Below are positions 7,231-17,477 of a DNA stretch of 64,000 bases, piece by piece (positions within the stretch are counted from its first letter, which is position 1; each line of letters begins with the position of its first letter). The translations under genes were made by a program, and so were the position numbers. The notes below the pieces were generated by a model, which did no database searches, was not told where the DNA came from, and saw only the letters and a list, made by a program, of their open reading frames with translations. The stretch is from Myxococcales bacterium (lineage in GTDB: Bacteria; Myxococcota; Myxococcia; Myxococcales; Myxococcaceae), in NCBI GenBank assembly GCA_020846875.1, contig JADLDB010000030.1, forward strand, positions 1 to 64,000, written 5' to 3'.

Positions 7231-9426
7231 ATGGATATTCGCACCCAGTCCAGCCTGCTCGCCGCGATCGTCGGCCTGGCCCTGGGTCTGTCCATGCTGC
7301 TGCGGACCCAGCGGGCGCGGGTGCTGACGCTGTTCGGCATCTTCACCTTGTCGGTGGGCAGCTTCCACCTGGCGCGCTTCTTCGAAGGCATCTTCCCCTT
7401 CTCCGCGGGGCTCGCGTCCGGGCGGATCGCGATGGGCGCCACCATCGTGCTGGGCGCGCTGGTGCCGTCCACGGCGCTGGCCTTCTTCCTCGAGTTCCTG
7501 TCCTTCAGCCCCAGGGCGGCGCGGTACGGCCGGCGGGTGTCCTGGTTCTCCCTGCTGCTCGGCCTGGCGGTGGGCGCGAGCCCGCTGGCGGAGCTGCTGT
7601 GGGCCCGGGTGTCGGTGTCGGCGTGGGTGCTGTTGGCCCTGTCCTTCTCGGTGTCGCTGGTGGTGGGGCGGATGAGGACCAGCGAGTCGCGGATCGATCG
7701 GATCCGCCTCCTCTACCTGGCCGTCGGCGCGGCGGCGTCGGTGATCTTCTCGGGCCTCGACTTCCTCGGGCGCTTCCAGATCCCCTTCCCCGCGCTGGGG
7801 CCCATCGTCTCCACCCTGTACCTGTTCTTCCTCTCCCAGACGCTCTTGCGGCTGCGGCTGATGGACCTGCACGAGCTCTTGGGGAAGATCGCCTCGCAGG
7901 CCTTCCTGGCGGCGATCCTCGCCGTGGTCTTCGTGGTGCTGACCGCGTGGGTGGATCGCAACGCCAGCCTGTACCTGTTCAACACCCTGGTCTCGGCCTT
8001 CGTGATGCTGATCCTCCTCGAGCCCTTGTCCGAGTGGGTCGAGGAGCGGGTGATCCAGATCTTCTTCCGGCAGCGCTTCGCCTTCCTCGAGTCCACCCGG
8101 CAGCTCGCGCGGCGCACCGCCAACGTGATCGATCCTCCCGCGCTGGCGGCCATGCTGCTCGACGGGCTCAACGAGACCCGGCGCGTCACCCACGCGTCGA
8201 TCTACCTGCTGGCCGAGGATCGACCCGGCTTCCGGCTCCTCGACAGCCGCGGGCCCACCCCGGCGCTCTTCCTCGACGCGGGCACCGCGCGAGCGCTGGT
8301 CGGCCGCTCCGAGCGCGCCCAGTTGCTCGAGACGGTGGAGCGGCGGATCGGCGAGATCAAGGCCCAGCCGCTCGAGGCCCGGAAGTCGCGCGACGAGCTG
8401 CGGCGCCTGTCCGACGTGCGCACCGCGATGCAGCAGATGCGGGCCGGCATCACCGTCCCTCTGGTGGGCAACGATCGGGTGCTGGGCTTCCTGAACCTGT
8501 GGGACGAGCGCGTCCCCGAGGCCTTCGCCTCGGATGAGATCGCGGTGATCCTCTCGCTGGCCGACCACTTCGCCACGGTGGTGGAGAACTCCAAGCTGTT
8601 CGACAAGATGCGCGAGCGCGATCGCCTCGCCGCCCTGGGCGAGATGGCCGCCGGCCTGGCGCACGAGATCCGCAACCCCCTGGGGGCGATCAAGGGCGCG
8701 GCGCAGTGCCTCGATCCGAAAGAGCTTCCCCCCGAGGAGAAGGAGTTCATCGAGGTGATCGTCGAAGAGGTGAACCGCCTCAACGGCGTGGTGTCCGCCT
8801 TCCTCGATTACGCGCGCCCGCTGAAGCAGAACTTCGGCCCGACCGATCTCAACGAGGTGGTGCAGCGCACCTTGCGGCTGATCCAGAACGACCTACCCAG
8901 GAAGCTCACCGTGACGCAGGAGCTGACCGAAGGCCTGTCGCGCGTGGACGCGGACGCCGAGCAGCTCAAGCAGGTGCTGATCAACCTGGTACAGAACGCG
9001 GCGCAGGCGCTGGGTGAGCAGGAAGGCACCGTCACCATGCGGACGCTCAAGCCGGAGCGCTTTGGTGACTTCCGTTCCCCCGAGATGGTGGAGCTGCAGG
9101 TGTCGGACAACGGGCCCGGCATCCCCGCCGAGCAGCAGGTGAACATCTTCGTGCCCTTCTTCACCACCAAGCAGCAAGGCACCGGGTTGGGCCTGGCGAT
9201 CTGCCAGCGGATCGTGAAGAACCACGGAGGGGTGATCACCGTACAGAGCCGGCCTGGGGAAGGCACCACCTTCGTGATCCGCCTGCCGGCGCTGGTCGAG
9301 GCGGAGGCGCCCGCCGAGGCGCTGCCTGCTGAAGGGACGCCCATGCCCGGCACCGTGGCCGCTCCCGTGCGCGAAGCCGAAGAGAAGCGATCGCGCCGCG
9401 AGAAGAAGCGCCGGCGCGCCGGGTGA
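7231..9426 (+). CDS. Membrane-anchored sensor histidine kinase with GAF-like region
   Basis: 731 aa. About 270 N-terminal residues form seven or so hydrophobic segments, followed by a GAF-like region (~290-450), a HisKA dimerisation helix with the phospho-acceptor His478 (LAHEIRNPLGA), and a HATPase_c domain with N box (INLVQNAAQAL), G1 (VSDNGPGIP) and G2 (GTGLGLAIC). The last ~15 residues are highly basic (KRSRREKKRRR). No response regulator is adjacent, so it may act on an unlinked partner. A TAGGAT box 13 nt before the ATG with no clear ribosome site suggests a nearly leaderless mRNA. Confidence 0.92.
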   Translation: MDIRTQSSLLAAIVGLALGLSMLLRTQRARVLTLFGIFTLSVGSFHLARFFEGIFPFSAGLASGRIAMGATIVLGALVPSTALAFFLEFLSFSPRAARYGRRVSWFSLLLGLAVGASPLAELLWARVSVSAWVLLALSFSVSLVVGRMRTSESRIDRIRLLYLAVGAAASVIFSGLDFLGRFQIPFPALGPIVSTLYLFFLSQTLLRLRLMDLHELLGKIASQAFLAAILAVVFVVLTAWVDRNASLYLFNTLVSAFVMLILLEPLSEWVEERVIQIFFRQRFAFLESTRQLARRTANVIDPPALAAMLLDGLNETRRVTHASIYLLAEDRPGFRLLDSRGPTPALFLDAGTARALVGRSERAQLLETVERRIGEIKAQPLEARKSRDELRRLSDVRTAMQQMRAGITVPLVGNDRVLGFLNLWDERVPEAFASDEIAVILSLADHFATVVENSKLFDKMRERDRLAALGEMAAGLAHEIRNPLGAIKGAAQCLDPKELPPEEKEFIEVIVEEVNRLNGVVSAFLDYARPLKQNFGPTDLNEVVQRTLRLIQNDLPRKLTVTQELTEGLSRVDADAEQLKQVLINLVQNAAQALGEQEGTVTMRTLKPERFGDFRSPEMVELQVSDNGPGIPAEQQVNIFVPFFTTKQQGTGLGLAICQRIVKNHGGVITVQSRPGEGTTFVIRLPALVEAEAPAEALPAEGTPMPGTVAAPVREAEEKRSRREKKRRRAG

Positions 9427-9432
9427 AGCGAG

Positions 9433-11607
9433 CTACAGCGTGAGGACCCGGCGGCGAATGGTGAGCTCCAGCGGCTGGCCATTGCGCAGAAAGCCGAGCC
9501 GCACGGGCGTCCCAGCCGGGCCCCGGATCCGGTTGACGATCTGCTGCAGGGGTTGGCCCGCCACCGGCGCCCCGTCCACGGCCACCACCACGTCACCCGC
9601 CAGCACGCCCGCGCGCTCCGCCGGCCCGCCCTCGTTCACCTGCATCACGCGCGCGCCCGCGGGGTTGGCGTCGAGCACCATGCCCACCCCCTCGAACTGC
9701 AGGGCGTCGGGCGGCCGGGGGCCACCCTGGAGCGGCTGGAGCGCGACGTCCCAGCGATCCCCGTCCACCGCGCGGCGCCACTGCTGGGCGAAGCCTTCGC
9801 GGCGCACCACCAGGTTGGCGGACCGCGGCACCGGGGGCAGTTGGAACTCGCCCCGCGCGTCGGTCACCACGCTCACCCGCGTCCCCCGCCCCAGGTCGCC
9901 GCTGAAGGCCTCGACCCGCGCGCCGGCGAGGGGGAGCTGCGTGGCCGCGTCCCGCACCGTGCCCCGCACCGTCACCGAGGTCTCCAGCGACAGCCGCACC
10001 TCCGCGCCCTTCTCGGTAACCGTCACCTGCGCCGGTGCGCTGCGTCCCCTGCCCGGCACCTCCAGCACCAGCTCCCACGGGCCGTTGGGGAGCTCGAGCC
10101 GCGTCACGCCGTCGGGGGCCAGCAGCAGGTGGGTGCGCACCGCGCCCGTCTCCAGGCTGCGCGCCAGCAGCATTCCGTCGGTGACGGGGACGTTGGTGTC
10201 GTCCACCAGGTGGACGATCACCTGGCCCCGCTGCAGCGTCAGCACCACCGCGTCACCTGCCCGCGCGCGGGCGGTGGCCGCTCCGGCTGGCCCCTCTGCG
10301 TCCACCGAGACCCACTCCGCTGGGAGCCCTTCGAAGCGGAAGGCGCCCTGCGCGTCGGTGATCGTCTCCGCGGCCGGCCCGGACCAATCCCCGCCGCGCC
10401 AACGCACCCGCACTCCGGCTGAAGGAGGCTCCACCCGCCCCTGCAGCACCCCGCCTTCCGCGACGTCCACCGCCCAGGGGCGGCCTTCGCCCTGGTGCTC
10501 GAAGGGGCCGGCGATGGCCACGAAGCCGCCCAAGCGCACCTGCACCAGGTAGCGCCCCAACAGGAGTGAGTCGAAGCGGAAGCGGCCGTCCGGCCCGGCC
10601 GTGGCGAACGCGGCCACTTCCTCGTTGGTCGCGTCCACCGCGGCCAACTGCGCGCCCGGAAGCGGCACGCCGCCTCGACGGACGACGCCCTCGGCGCTGG
10701 TGGCGTCGCCGGCCTCGAGGACCAGCCCCTGCTTGCGCTCGCCCACCGCCAACCGCAGGTACGGGCCCTTCACCCGAGTCCCCCGCGGCGTCACCGCCGT
10801 CAGCTTGAGCCCTCCGGCCGCCGACTCGACGGCGAAGCGGCCCTGCGCGTCGGTGAAGACGGTCATCGAGCGCTCGCCCCGGTGCGCGCCGTCGGCCTGC
10901 TCGGCCCACACCGTGGCCGCGGCCACCGGCGCCCCGCTCTCCAGCACCTGCCCCTCGAGGAAGGAGGCCGGCGTCAACACCACGTCCAGGCGGCCCCCCG
11001 CCAGCGCAAGCTCCAGGGACACCCACTCGGTGCGCGAGAGGAAGCCTGGCGCGGTGACGTCGAGCCAGGTCTGCGCGCGCGCGCCCTCCAGCGTGAAGCG
11101 GCCCGCCTCGTCGGTGCGCAGCGCCTGGGAGGCCGAGATCACCGTCGCGCCAGCCACCGGCTTCTGGGTGAGGAGGTCGACCACCCGCCCCTCCACCCTC
11201 ACCGCGGGCACCAACACCAGGGTGAGGCCTTCGAGCCTCCCTCCCGCCGGGAGCTGCAGGGGGCCGATCACCTCCGAGGCGGCGCCGGGCGCCGAGGCCG
11301 AGAGGTACAGCACCCCGGCGGGTACGTCGTCGAAGAGGAAGGCGCCGTCGTCCAGGGAGAGGCTGACGAGCGGCGCGGCGGCCCGCAGCGTCACCCGCGC
11401 CCCGGCGACCGGCTGGCCGTCACGCAGGACGTGGCCCAGCACGCGTCCGCGCGGCTCGGCGGGGGAGCGCTCGGTCGTCGAGTTGGCCCTTCGCGGCGCG
11501 CTCCCCACCGCCGGCTCCACCGGCGCCGGCTCCGCGTCCGGCCACAACCACCACGCGCCCAGCGCCAGGGCGAGCACCACCGAGAGAGGCAACCAGAAGC
11601 GCTTCAC
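9433..11607 (-). CDS. Membrane-anchored carboxypeptidase-regulatory-like/PDZ protein
   Basis: 724 aa. One N-terminal membrane anchor or uncleaved signal (residues ~5-22) is followed by about seven beta-sandwich modules of the carboxypeptidase regulatory type (repeated 'VRDAATQLPLAGARVEA'-like strands with TDARGEF turns) and a C-terminal PDZ domain (~635-720, with GGPAERAGVLAGDVVVAVDG). Most of it would lie in the periplasm or at the cell surface. It follows the giant coiled-coil gene by 13 bp on the same strand, so the two probably share a transcript. Function is unknown; the PDZ domain suggests binding of a protein C-terminus. Confidence 0.8.
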   Translation of the reverse strand: MKRFWLPLSVVLALALGAWWLWPDAEPAPVEPAVGSAPRRANSTTERSPAEPRGRVLGHVLRDGQPVAGARVTLRAAAPLVSLSLDDGAFLFDDVPAGVLYLSASAPGAASEVIGPLQLPAGGRLEGLTLVLVPAVRVEGRVVDLLTQKPVAGATVISASQALRTDEAGRFTLEGARAQTWLDVTAPGFLSRTEWVSLELALAGGRLDVVLTPASFLEGQVLESGAPVAAATVWAEQADGAHRGERSMTVFTDAQGRFAVESAAGGLKLTAVTPRGTRVKGPYLRLAVGERKQGLVLEAGDATSAEGVVRRGGVPLPGAQLAAVDATNEEVAAFATAGPDGRFRFDSLLLGRYLVQVRLGGFVAIAGPFEHQGEGRPWAVDVAEGGVLQGRVEPPSAGVRVRWRGGDWSGPAAETITDAQGAFRFEGLPAEWVSVDAEGPAGAATARARAGDAVVLTLQRGQVIVHLVDDTNVPVTDGMLLARSLETGAVRTHLLLAPDGVTRLELPNGPWELVLEVPGRGRSAPAQVTVTEKGAEVRLSLETSVTVRGTVRDAATQLPLAGARVEAFSGDLGRGTRVSVVTDARGEFQLPPVPRSANLVVRREGFAQQWRRAVDGDRWDVALQPLQGGPRPPDALQFEGVGMVLDANPAGARVMQVNEGGPAERAGVLAGDVVVAVDGAPVAGQPLQQIVNRIRGPAGTPVRLGFLRNGQPLELTIRRRVLTL

Positions 11608-11620
11608 CCCTGGAAAGGTA

Positions 11621-14600
11621 CTACTTCTTGCGGGGATCCTTGCTGCCCGGATCGGTGGCTTCGTCCTCCAGCAGGACGATCTCCTCCGCGTCGTCGCCGT
11701 TCTCCCCGGTCGCCACTTCCAGCTCGAAGACCTCCACCGGGGGCGAAGGCGGCGGCACCACCGGGATCGACGGGGTGGTGACGGGCGTGGTGATCGGCGG
11801 CACCACCGGCAGGGGCCGGGGCGGCGGTGGCACGGGCTTCGGCGGGGGCGGGGCCGAGGGCCGCACCGCGGAGGGAGAGGAGGGGCGCGGCGCCACGGGC
11901 GCGGGCCTGGCCGCGCGAGCCTGGAGCAACTCCTTCTCGAGGGCTGCGAGGCGCACTCGGAGCTGAGGGACGTCCCGGGCCGAGGCCTCGGCCGTCTCGA
12001 GCAGCCCGGCCATGCGCTCGCGCTCTTGATCCATCAGCTCGTTCTCGGCGCGGGCCTCCTGCAGATCCTCGTGCAGTACGTTGGCCTCGTGCTGCAGATC
12101 GCCGTACTTCACGCGCAGTGCGAGCAAGAGGTCCTCGGCCTGGCGGCGGCCGGCCGTGGCCGCGTCCACCTCGCCCTTCGAGGCCACGCGGGCGATCTCC
12201 AGCTCGGCCTCCAATTCGGGGATCCGCCGGCGCAGCGCGGTGACGTCGTCGTCGCTCTGGGGCCCGGCGCTGACCGCCTCGGCCAGCTGCGCTTCGGCCA
12301 CCGCGGCCTTGCGGCGCAGCTCGGCCAGCTCGGCGTCACCCGCCAGGCGGGCCTCGCGGAGGCGGGTCAGCTCGGCTTCGGCCACCGAGGCCTGCTGGAG
12401 CGCGTCCTCGAGCTGCTGCTGCAGCTCCCGTGATCGCTGTCCGGAGTCCTGGCTGGACGACTCGAGCTCGGCGGCGCGCGCCCGGGCCTGCTCCACGCCC
12501 AGCTCCAGCTCCAGCACCTTCGCCTCGCTCAGCCCCTTCGCGGCCTCGGCCTGCTCGGCCACCTGCTTCGCGGTGCTCAGCTCACCTTCCAGTTGAGGCA
12601 CGCGGGCCTGCAGGCGCTCCACCTCGGGCACCAGGCCCTTGAGCTGGCCCAGCTCGCCTTCCAGCGTGGGGATCCGCTGGCGCAGCCGCTCCAGCTCCGC
12701 TTCCAACTGGGCGCGAGACTCGGCCATCGCGCGGGTCTCCCCGCCGGCCTGGGCCAGCGAGGCGCGCAACCCGGTGAGCTCCTCGCGCAGGGTGTCCAGC
12801 TCGACCTGCATGGTCTGCCGGCCGGCCAGGAGGTTCTTCACCTCGGCCTGGCTGCGCTCGAGCGCCATCTTCCCGTCGGCCTGCTGGCGGTGCAGCAGAT
12901 CGATCTGGATCTGGTTGGCCTGGCGCTGTTGCTCGGAGAGCTGCCGGGAGCTCTCCAGGTCCTTCTGGAGCACCTGGCGGGCCTTCTCGATCTCAGCCGC
13001 CTTCGCCTCGACGGCGGCCACGGCCTTCGCTTGCTCCTCGCTCTTCGCGGCGAGCGCCTTGTCGGCTTCCTGCCGGTGGCCTTCGAGTGACTGCCGGTAT
13101 GCCCCGGCCTGCTGCTCCAGCGCCTGCTGGTGCTCCTCGCGCAGCGCCTGGACCCGGCTCTCCGCCTCGGCGGCCTTGGCCTCCAGCGCGCGCGCCGCGG
13201 CCTGGGTGCCGGCGTCCAGTTGCGCCTGGTGCGACTCCTTCTGCCGGGTCCAGCTGACGCGCTCCTTCTCCAGCGTCTCCTTCGCGGTGGCGAGCTCCTG
13301 GCCAAGCGCCGTGGCGGACGCGCTGGTGCGGGCCAGCTCTTCGCGGGCAGCAGCGAGCTGGGCGCTGGTGGCGGCCTGGGTGGCCTCCAGCTCGGAGCGC
13401 AGCTTGAGCTCCACCTCGCGGGCGGTGAGCGCCTCCTCCAGCTCGGCCTTGACGTGCTCCGCCTCGCTCATCGCCGCGGCGAGCGATTGGGTGAGCTGGC
13501 TCTTCTCCTCGGCGACACGGGCCGCCTGGAGGCGTTCGCCTTCGAGCTGGCTGGTGACGGCCGCCAGCCTGGACTCGGCGTCGGCGAGGCTGGCCTTCAG
13601 CGTGTCGCGCTCGGTCCCTGCCGCCTGTTCGCCACGGGTGTGCTCTTCGACCGACGTCCGCGCCTCCGCCAGCGAGGCCTCGAGGCGGGCGATGGTGTCC
13701 TTCTGGGCGGTGACCGAGGCCTCGAGGTCGGCCAGCTGCCGCTCGAGCTCCCGGCCCCGATCCAGAGAGGCGTCGCGCGCGCGTTCGAGCTCGCGTCCCC
13801 GCTCCTCCGCCTGCTTGAGCTCTGCCTCGCGGGAGGTCGCCTCGCGCTCCAGGAGCTGCAGGCGCTCCTTCAAGGCCGCGTCGTCGGACTCGAGGCCCTG
13901 GTAGCGCTGGGTGACCTCCTCCAGGCGCGTCCGCACCGAGTCCAGCTCGCCGCGGGCCTCGGCCAGCTCCTCCCGGGTGATCGAGAGCTCGGCCTGGGCG
14001 CTCTTCGCGTCGGCGCGGCTGGTGACGAGGTCCCCGGAGAGCTCGGCGCGCTCCGCCTGGGAACGTTGCTCGAGCTCCCGCAGCTCGGCGCCCAGGGTGC
14101 GGACCTGCCCCTCCAGCTCCTCGGCGCGATCGCTGACCAGGCGGGCCGCGGACTCCAGGGTACGGAAGCGTTCCTCCAGCTCCTGCTTCTCGCGCTCCAG
14201 GCCGCGGAGGCGCTCGGTGAGCTCTGTTTCCCGGCGGGTGAACTCGTCCCGCGCGTTCTGCGCCTGGCCACCCACGCGCTCCAGGTCGCCGCGCAGCGCG
14301 TCGAGCTGCCGCGCCGTCTCCTCCACCCGCGCGCGGGCCTGGTCGCGATCGGAGCGGGCGGTGTCCAGCTCCTGCTTCGTCGCCTCGAGCTCGACCTCGA
14401 GCGCCTGGCGCCGCTCCGCCGCCTGGCCCAGGTCCTTCTCCCGCTCCTCCAGCGCCCCCTTGAGCGCCTTCTCCTGAGAGCTCGCGTCGGCCGACAGGCG
14501 CCCCAGCTCGTTGCGGGCCTCGGCCAGGGCGCTCTCGGTCTGTCCGAGTCGCTGCTCCAGGTCGCCGAGGCGCTGGGAATCCTCCTCGATGCGTCTCAAG

Positions 14601-16525
14601 TCCGCCGCGCGGACCTTCTCGAGATCGCCGAGGGCGGCTTGCAGCTCGTCTCGCCGGGTGACGAGTGCGTCGCGATCGTCGGTGAGCTCCCTCACCCGCG
14701 CCTCGGCGCCGGCGAGCGCAGCCTCGGCCTGCTCCTTCGCGGTGCGCTGGGCGGTGATCGCTGTGCCCAGATCGAGCTCCAGCCGGCGGGCGCGCGCCAC
14801 CTCCGCGTCCCGGGCCGCCTCCAGCTGGGCCACCTGATCGGAGAGCGCCTGGACGTTCTGGGCGCTGCCGGAGAGCTGCTGCTCGTATTGCTTCGCCGTC
14901 TCGCGCCAGGTGCGCTCGCCGTTGGCCAGCGTCTCCACGTCGCGCAGCGCGCGGGTGTGGGCGGCCTTCGCGGCCAAGAGCTCGGTCTCCAGGCCCGAGG
15001 CCTCGGTGGAGCTCTGCGCCAGGTCGGCGGCGAGCTGCTGGGCGCGGGCCTGCTCGCGCTGCAGCGCCGTCTCCAGCTCGGCGCGCGCCCTCAGCACCAC
15101 GTCAGCGGAGCGCAGGGCGGACAACCGATCCGCTTCCTTCTCGTCGGCCAGCCTGCGGGCCTCGGCCAACTGCTCGCGCAGCTCCCGGAAGCCGTTCTCC
15201 AGGTGCTCGATGGCCTTGAGCGACTCGGTGCGGGCGTCGGCCAGGGCCAGCTCGCGCTCGCGCGCCTGCGCCAGCTCGCTCTGGGTGGAGAGGACCGTCT
15301 CCTTGAGCCGCTCGATCTCGATCTTCGTGCGCTCGTGATCGATCCGCTCGCGCGAGGCGGAGTCCTGCACCAGCCGCAGCTCCTCGTAGCCCTTCGCCAG
15401 GCGGGCGCGGGAGTCCTCCAACTGGGTGGCCAGCTCTTCGCGGCGGGCGCGCTCCAGCCGGACCTGCTCCATCGCCGCCAGGGCCTGGACGGTCGAGTCC
15501 TTCTGGACCTTCTGGACGGCCTCCAGCTCGCTGCGGGCCACGGTGACGCGGCCTTCCGCGTCGAGGGCGCGCTCCCGAGCGACGGTGAGCTCGGCCTCCA
15601 GTTGCCGGACGCGGGTGGCCAGCTCCTCCCGATCCCGGATCAGCTCGGGGCGCTCGCGGTTGGACTCGAGCTGCGCGGTGAGGCGGCTGACGGCGTCCTT
15701 CGCGGCCTCGAGCTGCTCCTTCGTTTCCTTGAGCTCGCCTTCCCGCGCGGTCAGCTCGGTCGTCTTCTTGGTGAGGACGTCCTTGAGGCGCTCGGTGCGA
15801 TCGCGCCAGTCGCGGGCCCGCTGCGCCGCGTCCTCCAGCTTTCCGCCGGTGAAGGCGAGCGGCTCAGGGGGCAACTGCACCCAGGTCGGATCGAAGTTGC
15901 GCACCTCCTCCTGTCCGGCCAGCACCACGTAGTAGGCGGCCTCGGAGGATCCGGCCAGCGTCCCGTCGACCTGCAGCCCCTCACCGCGCTCGAAGGCCAA
16001 CTGGTAGCCCAGCACCGGCGACTGGGTCGCCACCTCGATGGAGTTGAAGTGCGCCGACAGCGCGTCGAGCAGCTGGCCGTAGGTGGGCGGCGGCTCGTCG
16101 CCCTCCCCTTCGATCACCGTGGACAGGGCCAGGCCGGCCGGGTTGCGCAGGCCCCCCATCAGGTAGCCGGACTTCGCCACCAGCCGGGCCAGCTCCTTGA
16201 GCAGCTCGGGGGCGCGCACGTACGAAGCGAGATCCGCGACGATGACCAGATCGAAGCTGCCCGACTCGAAGTCGTCGAAGACGGTGGGCCGGAAGCGCAG
16301 GTTGGGACCGGCCAGCTTGAGCTGCGCCTGCTGCACCGCCTCCAGATCCGAGTCCGCGGCCACGACGATCCGCGCTCCGCGGGTGGCCAGGAACCGGGCC
16401 GACTGGCCCAGCGTCGAAGCGACCGCGCCGATCTCCAGCACGCGACGCCGCGCGTAGAGGCTCTCGGCAAAGATGTAGCGGGGGAGCAGCTCACTCTGCC
16501 CCAGCCGCTTGAAGGTGGAGGTCAC
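11621..16525 (-). CDS. Giant methyltransferase-like/coiled-coil protein
   Basis: 1634 aa from GTG 16525; this start was chosen because a TAGAGT box lies 10 nt upstream and the longer frame runs into the divergent gene. Residues ~1-230 have a Rossmann methyltransferase layout (RRVLEIGAVASTLGQSARFL, VVAADSDLEAV, FDLVIVADLASY), although motif I is degenerate. Then come ~1250 residues of near-continuous heptad coiled coil rich in Glu, Ala, Leu, Arg and Gln, and a ~120-residue Pro-rich and acidic tail. The shape recalls large myxobacterial scaffold proteins such as AglZ and FrzS, but those carry receiver-type domains, so that is analogy only. Substrate and role are unknown. Confidence 0.8.
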   Translation of the reverse strand: MTSTFKRLGQSELLPRYIFAESLYARRRVLEIGAVASTLGQSARFLATRGARIVVAADSDLEAVQQAQLKLAGPNLRFRPTVFDDFESGSFDLVIVADLASYVRAPELLKELARLVAKSGYLMGGLRNPAGLALSTVIEGEGDEPPPTYGQLLDALSAHFNSIEVATQSPVLGYQLAFERGEGLQVDGTLAGSSEAAYYVVLAGQEEVRNFDPTWVQLPPEPLAFTGGKLEDAAQRARDWRDRTERLKDVLTKKTTELTAREGELKETKEQLEAAKDAVSRLTAQLESNRERPELIRDREELATRVRQLEAELTVARERALDAEGRVTVARSELEAVQKVQKDSTVQALAAMEQVRLERARREELATQLEDSRARLAKGYEELRLVQDSASRERIDHERTKIEIERLKETVLSTQSELAQARERELALADARTESLKAIEHLENGFRELREQLAEARRLADEKEADRLSALRSADVVLRARAELETALQREQARAQQLAADLAQSSTEASGLETELLAAKAAHTRALRDVETLANGERTWRETAKQYEQQLSGSAQNVQALSDQVAQLEAARDAEVARARRLELDLGTAITAQRTAKEQAEAALAGAEARVRELTDDRDALVTRRDELQAALGDLEKVRAADLRRIEEDSQRLGDLEQRLGQTESALAEARNELGRLSADASSQEKALKGALEEREKDLGQAAERRQALEVELEATKQELDTARSDRDQARARVEETARQLDALRGDLERVGGQAQNARDEFTRRETELTERLRGLEREKQELEERFRTLESAARLVSDRAEELEGQVRTLGAELRELEQRSQAERAELSGDLVTSRADAKSAQAELSITREELAEARGELDSVRTRLEEVTQRYQGLESDDAALKERLQLLEREATSREAELKQAEERGRELERARDASLDRGRELERQLADLEASVTAQKDTIARLEASLAEARTSVEEHTRGEQAAGTERDTLKASLADAESRLAAVTSQLEGERLQAARVAEEKSQLTQSLAAAMSEAEHVKAELEEALTAREVELKLRSELEATQAATSAQLAAAREELARTSASATALGQELATAKETLEKERVSWTRQKESHQAQLDAGTQAAARALEAKAAEAESRVQALREEHQQALEQQAGAYRQSLEGHRQEADKALAAKSEEQAKAVAAVEAKAAEIEKARQVLQKDLESSRQLSEQQRQANQIQIDLLHRQQADGKMALERSQAEVKNLLAGRQTMQVELDTLREELTGLRASLAQAGGETRAMAESRAQLEAELERLRQRIPTLEGELGQLKGLVPEVERLQARVPQLEGELSTAKQVAEQAEAAKGLSEAKVLELELGVEQARARAAELESSSQDSGQRSRELQQQLEDALQQASVAEAELTRLREARLAGDAELAELRRKAAVAEAQLAEAVSAGPQSDDDVTALRRRIPELEAELEIARVASKGEVDAATAGRRQAEDLLLALRVKYGDLQHEANVLHEDLQEARAENELMDQERERMAGLLETAEASARDVPQLRVRLAALEKELLQARAARPAPVAPRPSSPSAVRPSAPPPPKPVPPPPRPLPVVPPITTPVTTPSIPVVPPPSPPVEVFELEVATGENGDDAEEIVLLEDEATDPGSKDPRKK

Positions 16526-16535
16526 TGGCCGTCCC

Positions 16536-16541
16536 ACTCTA
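16536..16541 (-). promoter_or_regulatory. Possible -10 element for the giant coiled-coil gene
   Basis: TAGAGT on the minus strand ends 10 nt before the GTG at 16525, with TTGGGG 16 nt further upstream. There is no ribosome site in between, so transcription would begin within a few bases of the start codon. Inferred from spacing only. Confidence 0.35.
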
Positions 16542-16619
16542 GCCCGGCCCTCGAAACCCCCAAGGATTCCACCCGGCAATGAGGCGGGGGCCCATTTCGT
16601 ACTACCGTGCGTGCACGCC

Positions 16620-17477
16620 ATGGATAACCAGCCGAAATTCGGGGCTCGCCTGCTTCGTGCCTTCCGCAACCTGGTGCTGTTCGGCCTGGTGCTGGTGGCG
16701 GCGGGCGCGGCCGTCTATGCGATGTCGCTGCTCAACGCGCGCACCTACACGCTGGAGATCCGCAACGGCCAGCTGGTGGTCCTGAAGGGCCGCATGATGC
16801 CGACGGGCGCCGAGCCCTGGCTGCCGGCAGATCCCACGCTGGCTGACACCTACGCGCCCATCGATCTGGAAGGGAACACCTCGCTGGCGGTGCTGAACCA
16901 GAAGTTCCAGGAGCGCGACGAGCTCGATCGCGCGCTCTTCACGGTGTTGTCGATGCTGGCGACGCCGCGGGTGGCGTCGGACTCGCCGAAGGACTGGGAG
17001 AAGGCACTGCTCTACGTGCGCCGGGCGGAGCGCCTCACCGGGCTGTCGGAGGATCAGCGCGCGGCGCTCAAGAAGCTGCAGGTCGATCTGGCCTTCTACC
17101 TGGCGCGAATCCGCCTCGACGACGCGCGCCGGCAACTGGAGGAGGCGCTGGCCCAGCTCAAGCTGGCCGCCGAGTCGGACTCCCGTCACAAAGACGACGC
17201 CAGCCTGATGCTGATGGCGGTGGAGCCGCAGGTGCGCCTGTTGTCCGGCACCCTGCGCGCCACGGCGCAGACGGACATGAAGACGCTGTCCAAGGCGCTG
17301 GAGCCGACGCTGCAGTCGATGTTCGAGGCGCTGAAGCAGAAGCTGCCGCCGCCGCCCGAGTCCCCGACCCCACCGCCGCCCGAAGCGCCGAAGCCGGCCG
17401 AGGGGCCGAAGCCGGTGGACACTCCGAATGTCCCCGTCCCCGGCCCTGCTCCCACGACGCCGGTTGCGCCTCCGTGA
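16620..17477 (+). CDS. Membrane-anchored helical protein with Pro-rich tail
   Basis: 285 aa from ATG 16620; the longer frame starting at 16509 would overlap the divergent gene and is not supported. One membrane segment (residues ~16-36) is followed by a ~190-residue helical region without recognised motifs and a ~45-residue tail of Pro/Glu/Lys repeats (PPPPESPTPPPPEAPKP). The tail could span the cell wall or bind a partner. A TACCGT box sits 11 nt before the ATG. The stop codon directly abuts the stop of hpt on the other strand. I do not recognise the family. Confidence 0.7.
   Translation: MDNQPKFGARLLRAFRNLVLFGLVLVAAGAAVYAMSLLNARTYTLEIRNGQLVVLKGRMMPTGAEPWLPADPTLADTYAPIDLEGNTSLAVLNQKFQERDELDRALFTVLSMLATPRVASDSPKDWEKALLYVRRAERLTGLSEDQRAALKKLQVDLAFYLARIRLDDARRQLEEALAQLKLAAESDSRHKDDASLMLMAVEPQVRLLSGTLRATAQTDMKTLSKALEPTLQSMFEALKQKLPPPPESPTPPPPEAPKPAEGPKPVDTPNVPVPGPAPTTPVAPP

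Noticed and set aside
13130-16582. Very long plus-strand frame opposite the coiled-coil gene
   Set aside because: It is the GC-rich shadow of a biased coiled-coil sequence. It shows no domain and no ribosome site, and the minus strand has a clear protein pattern.
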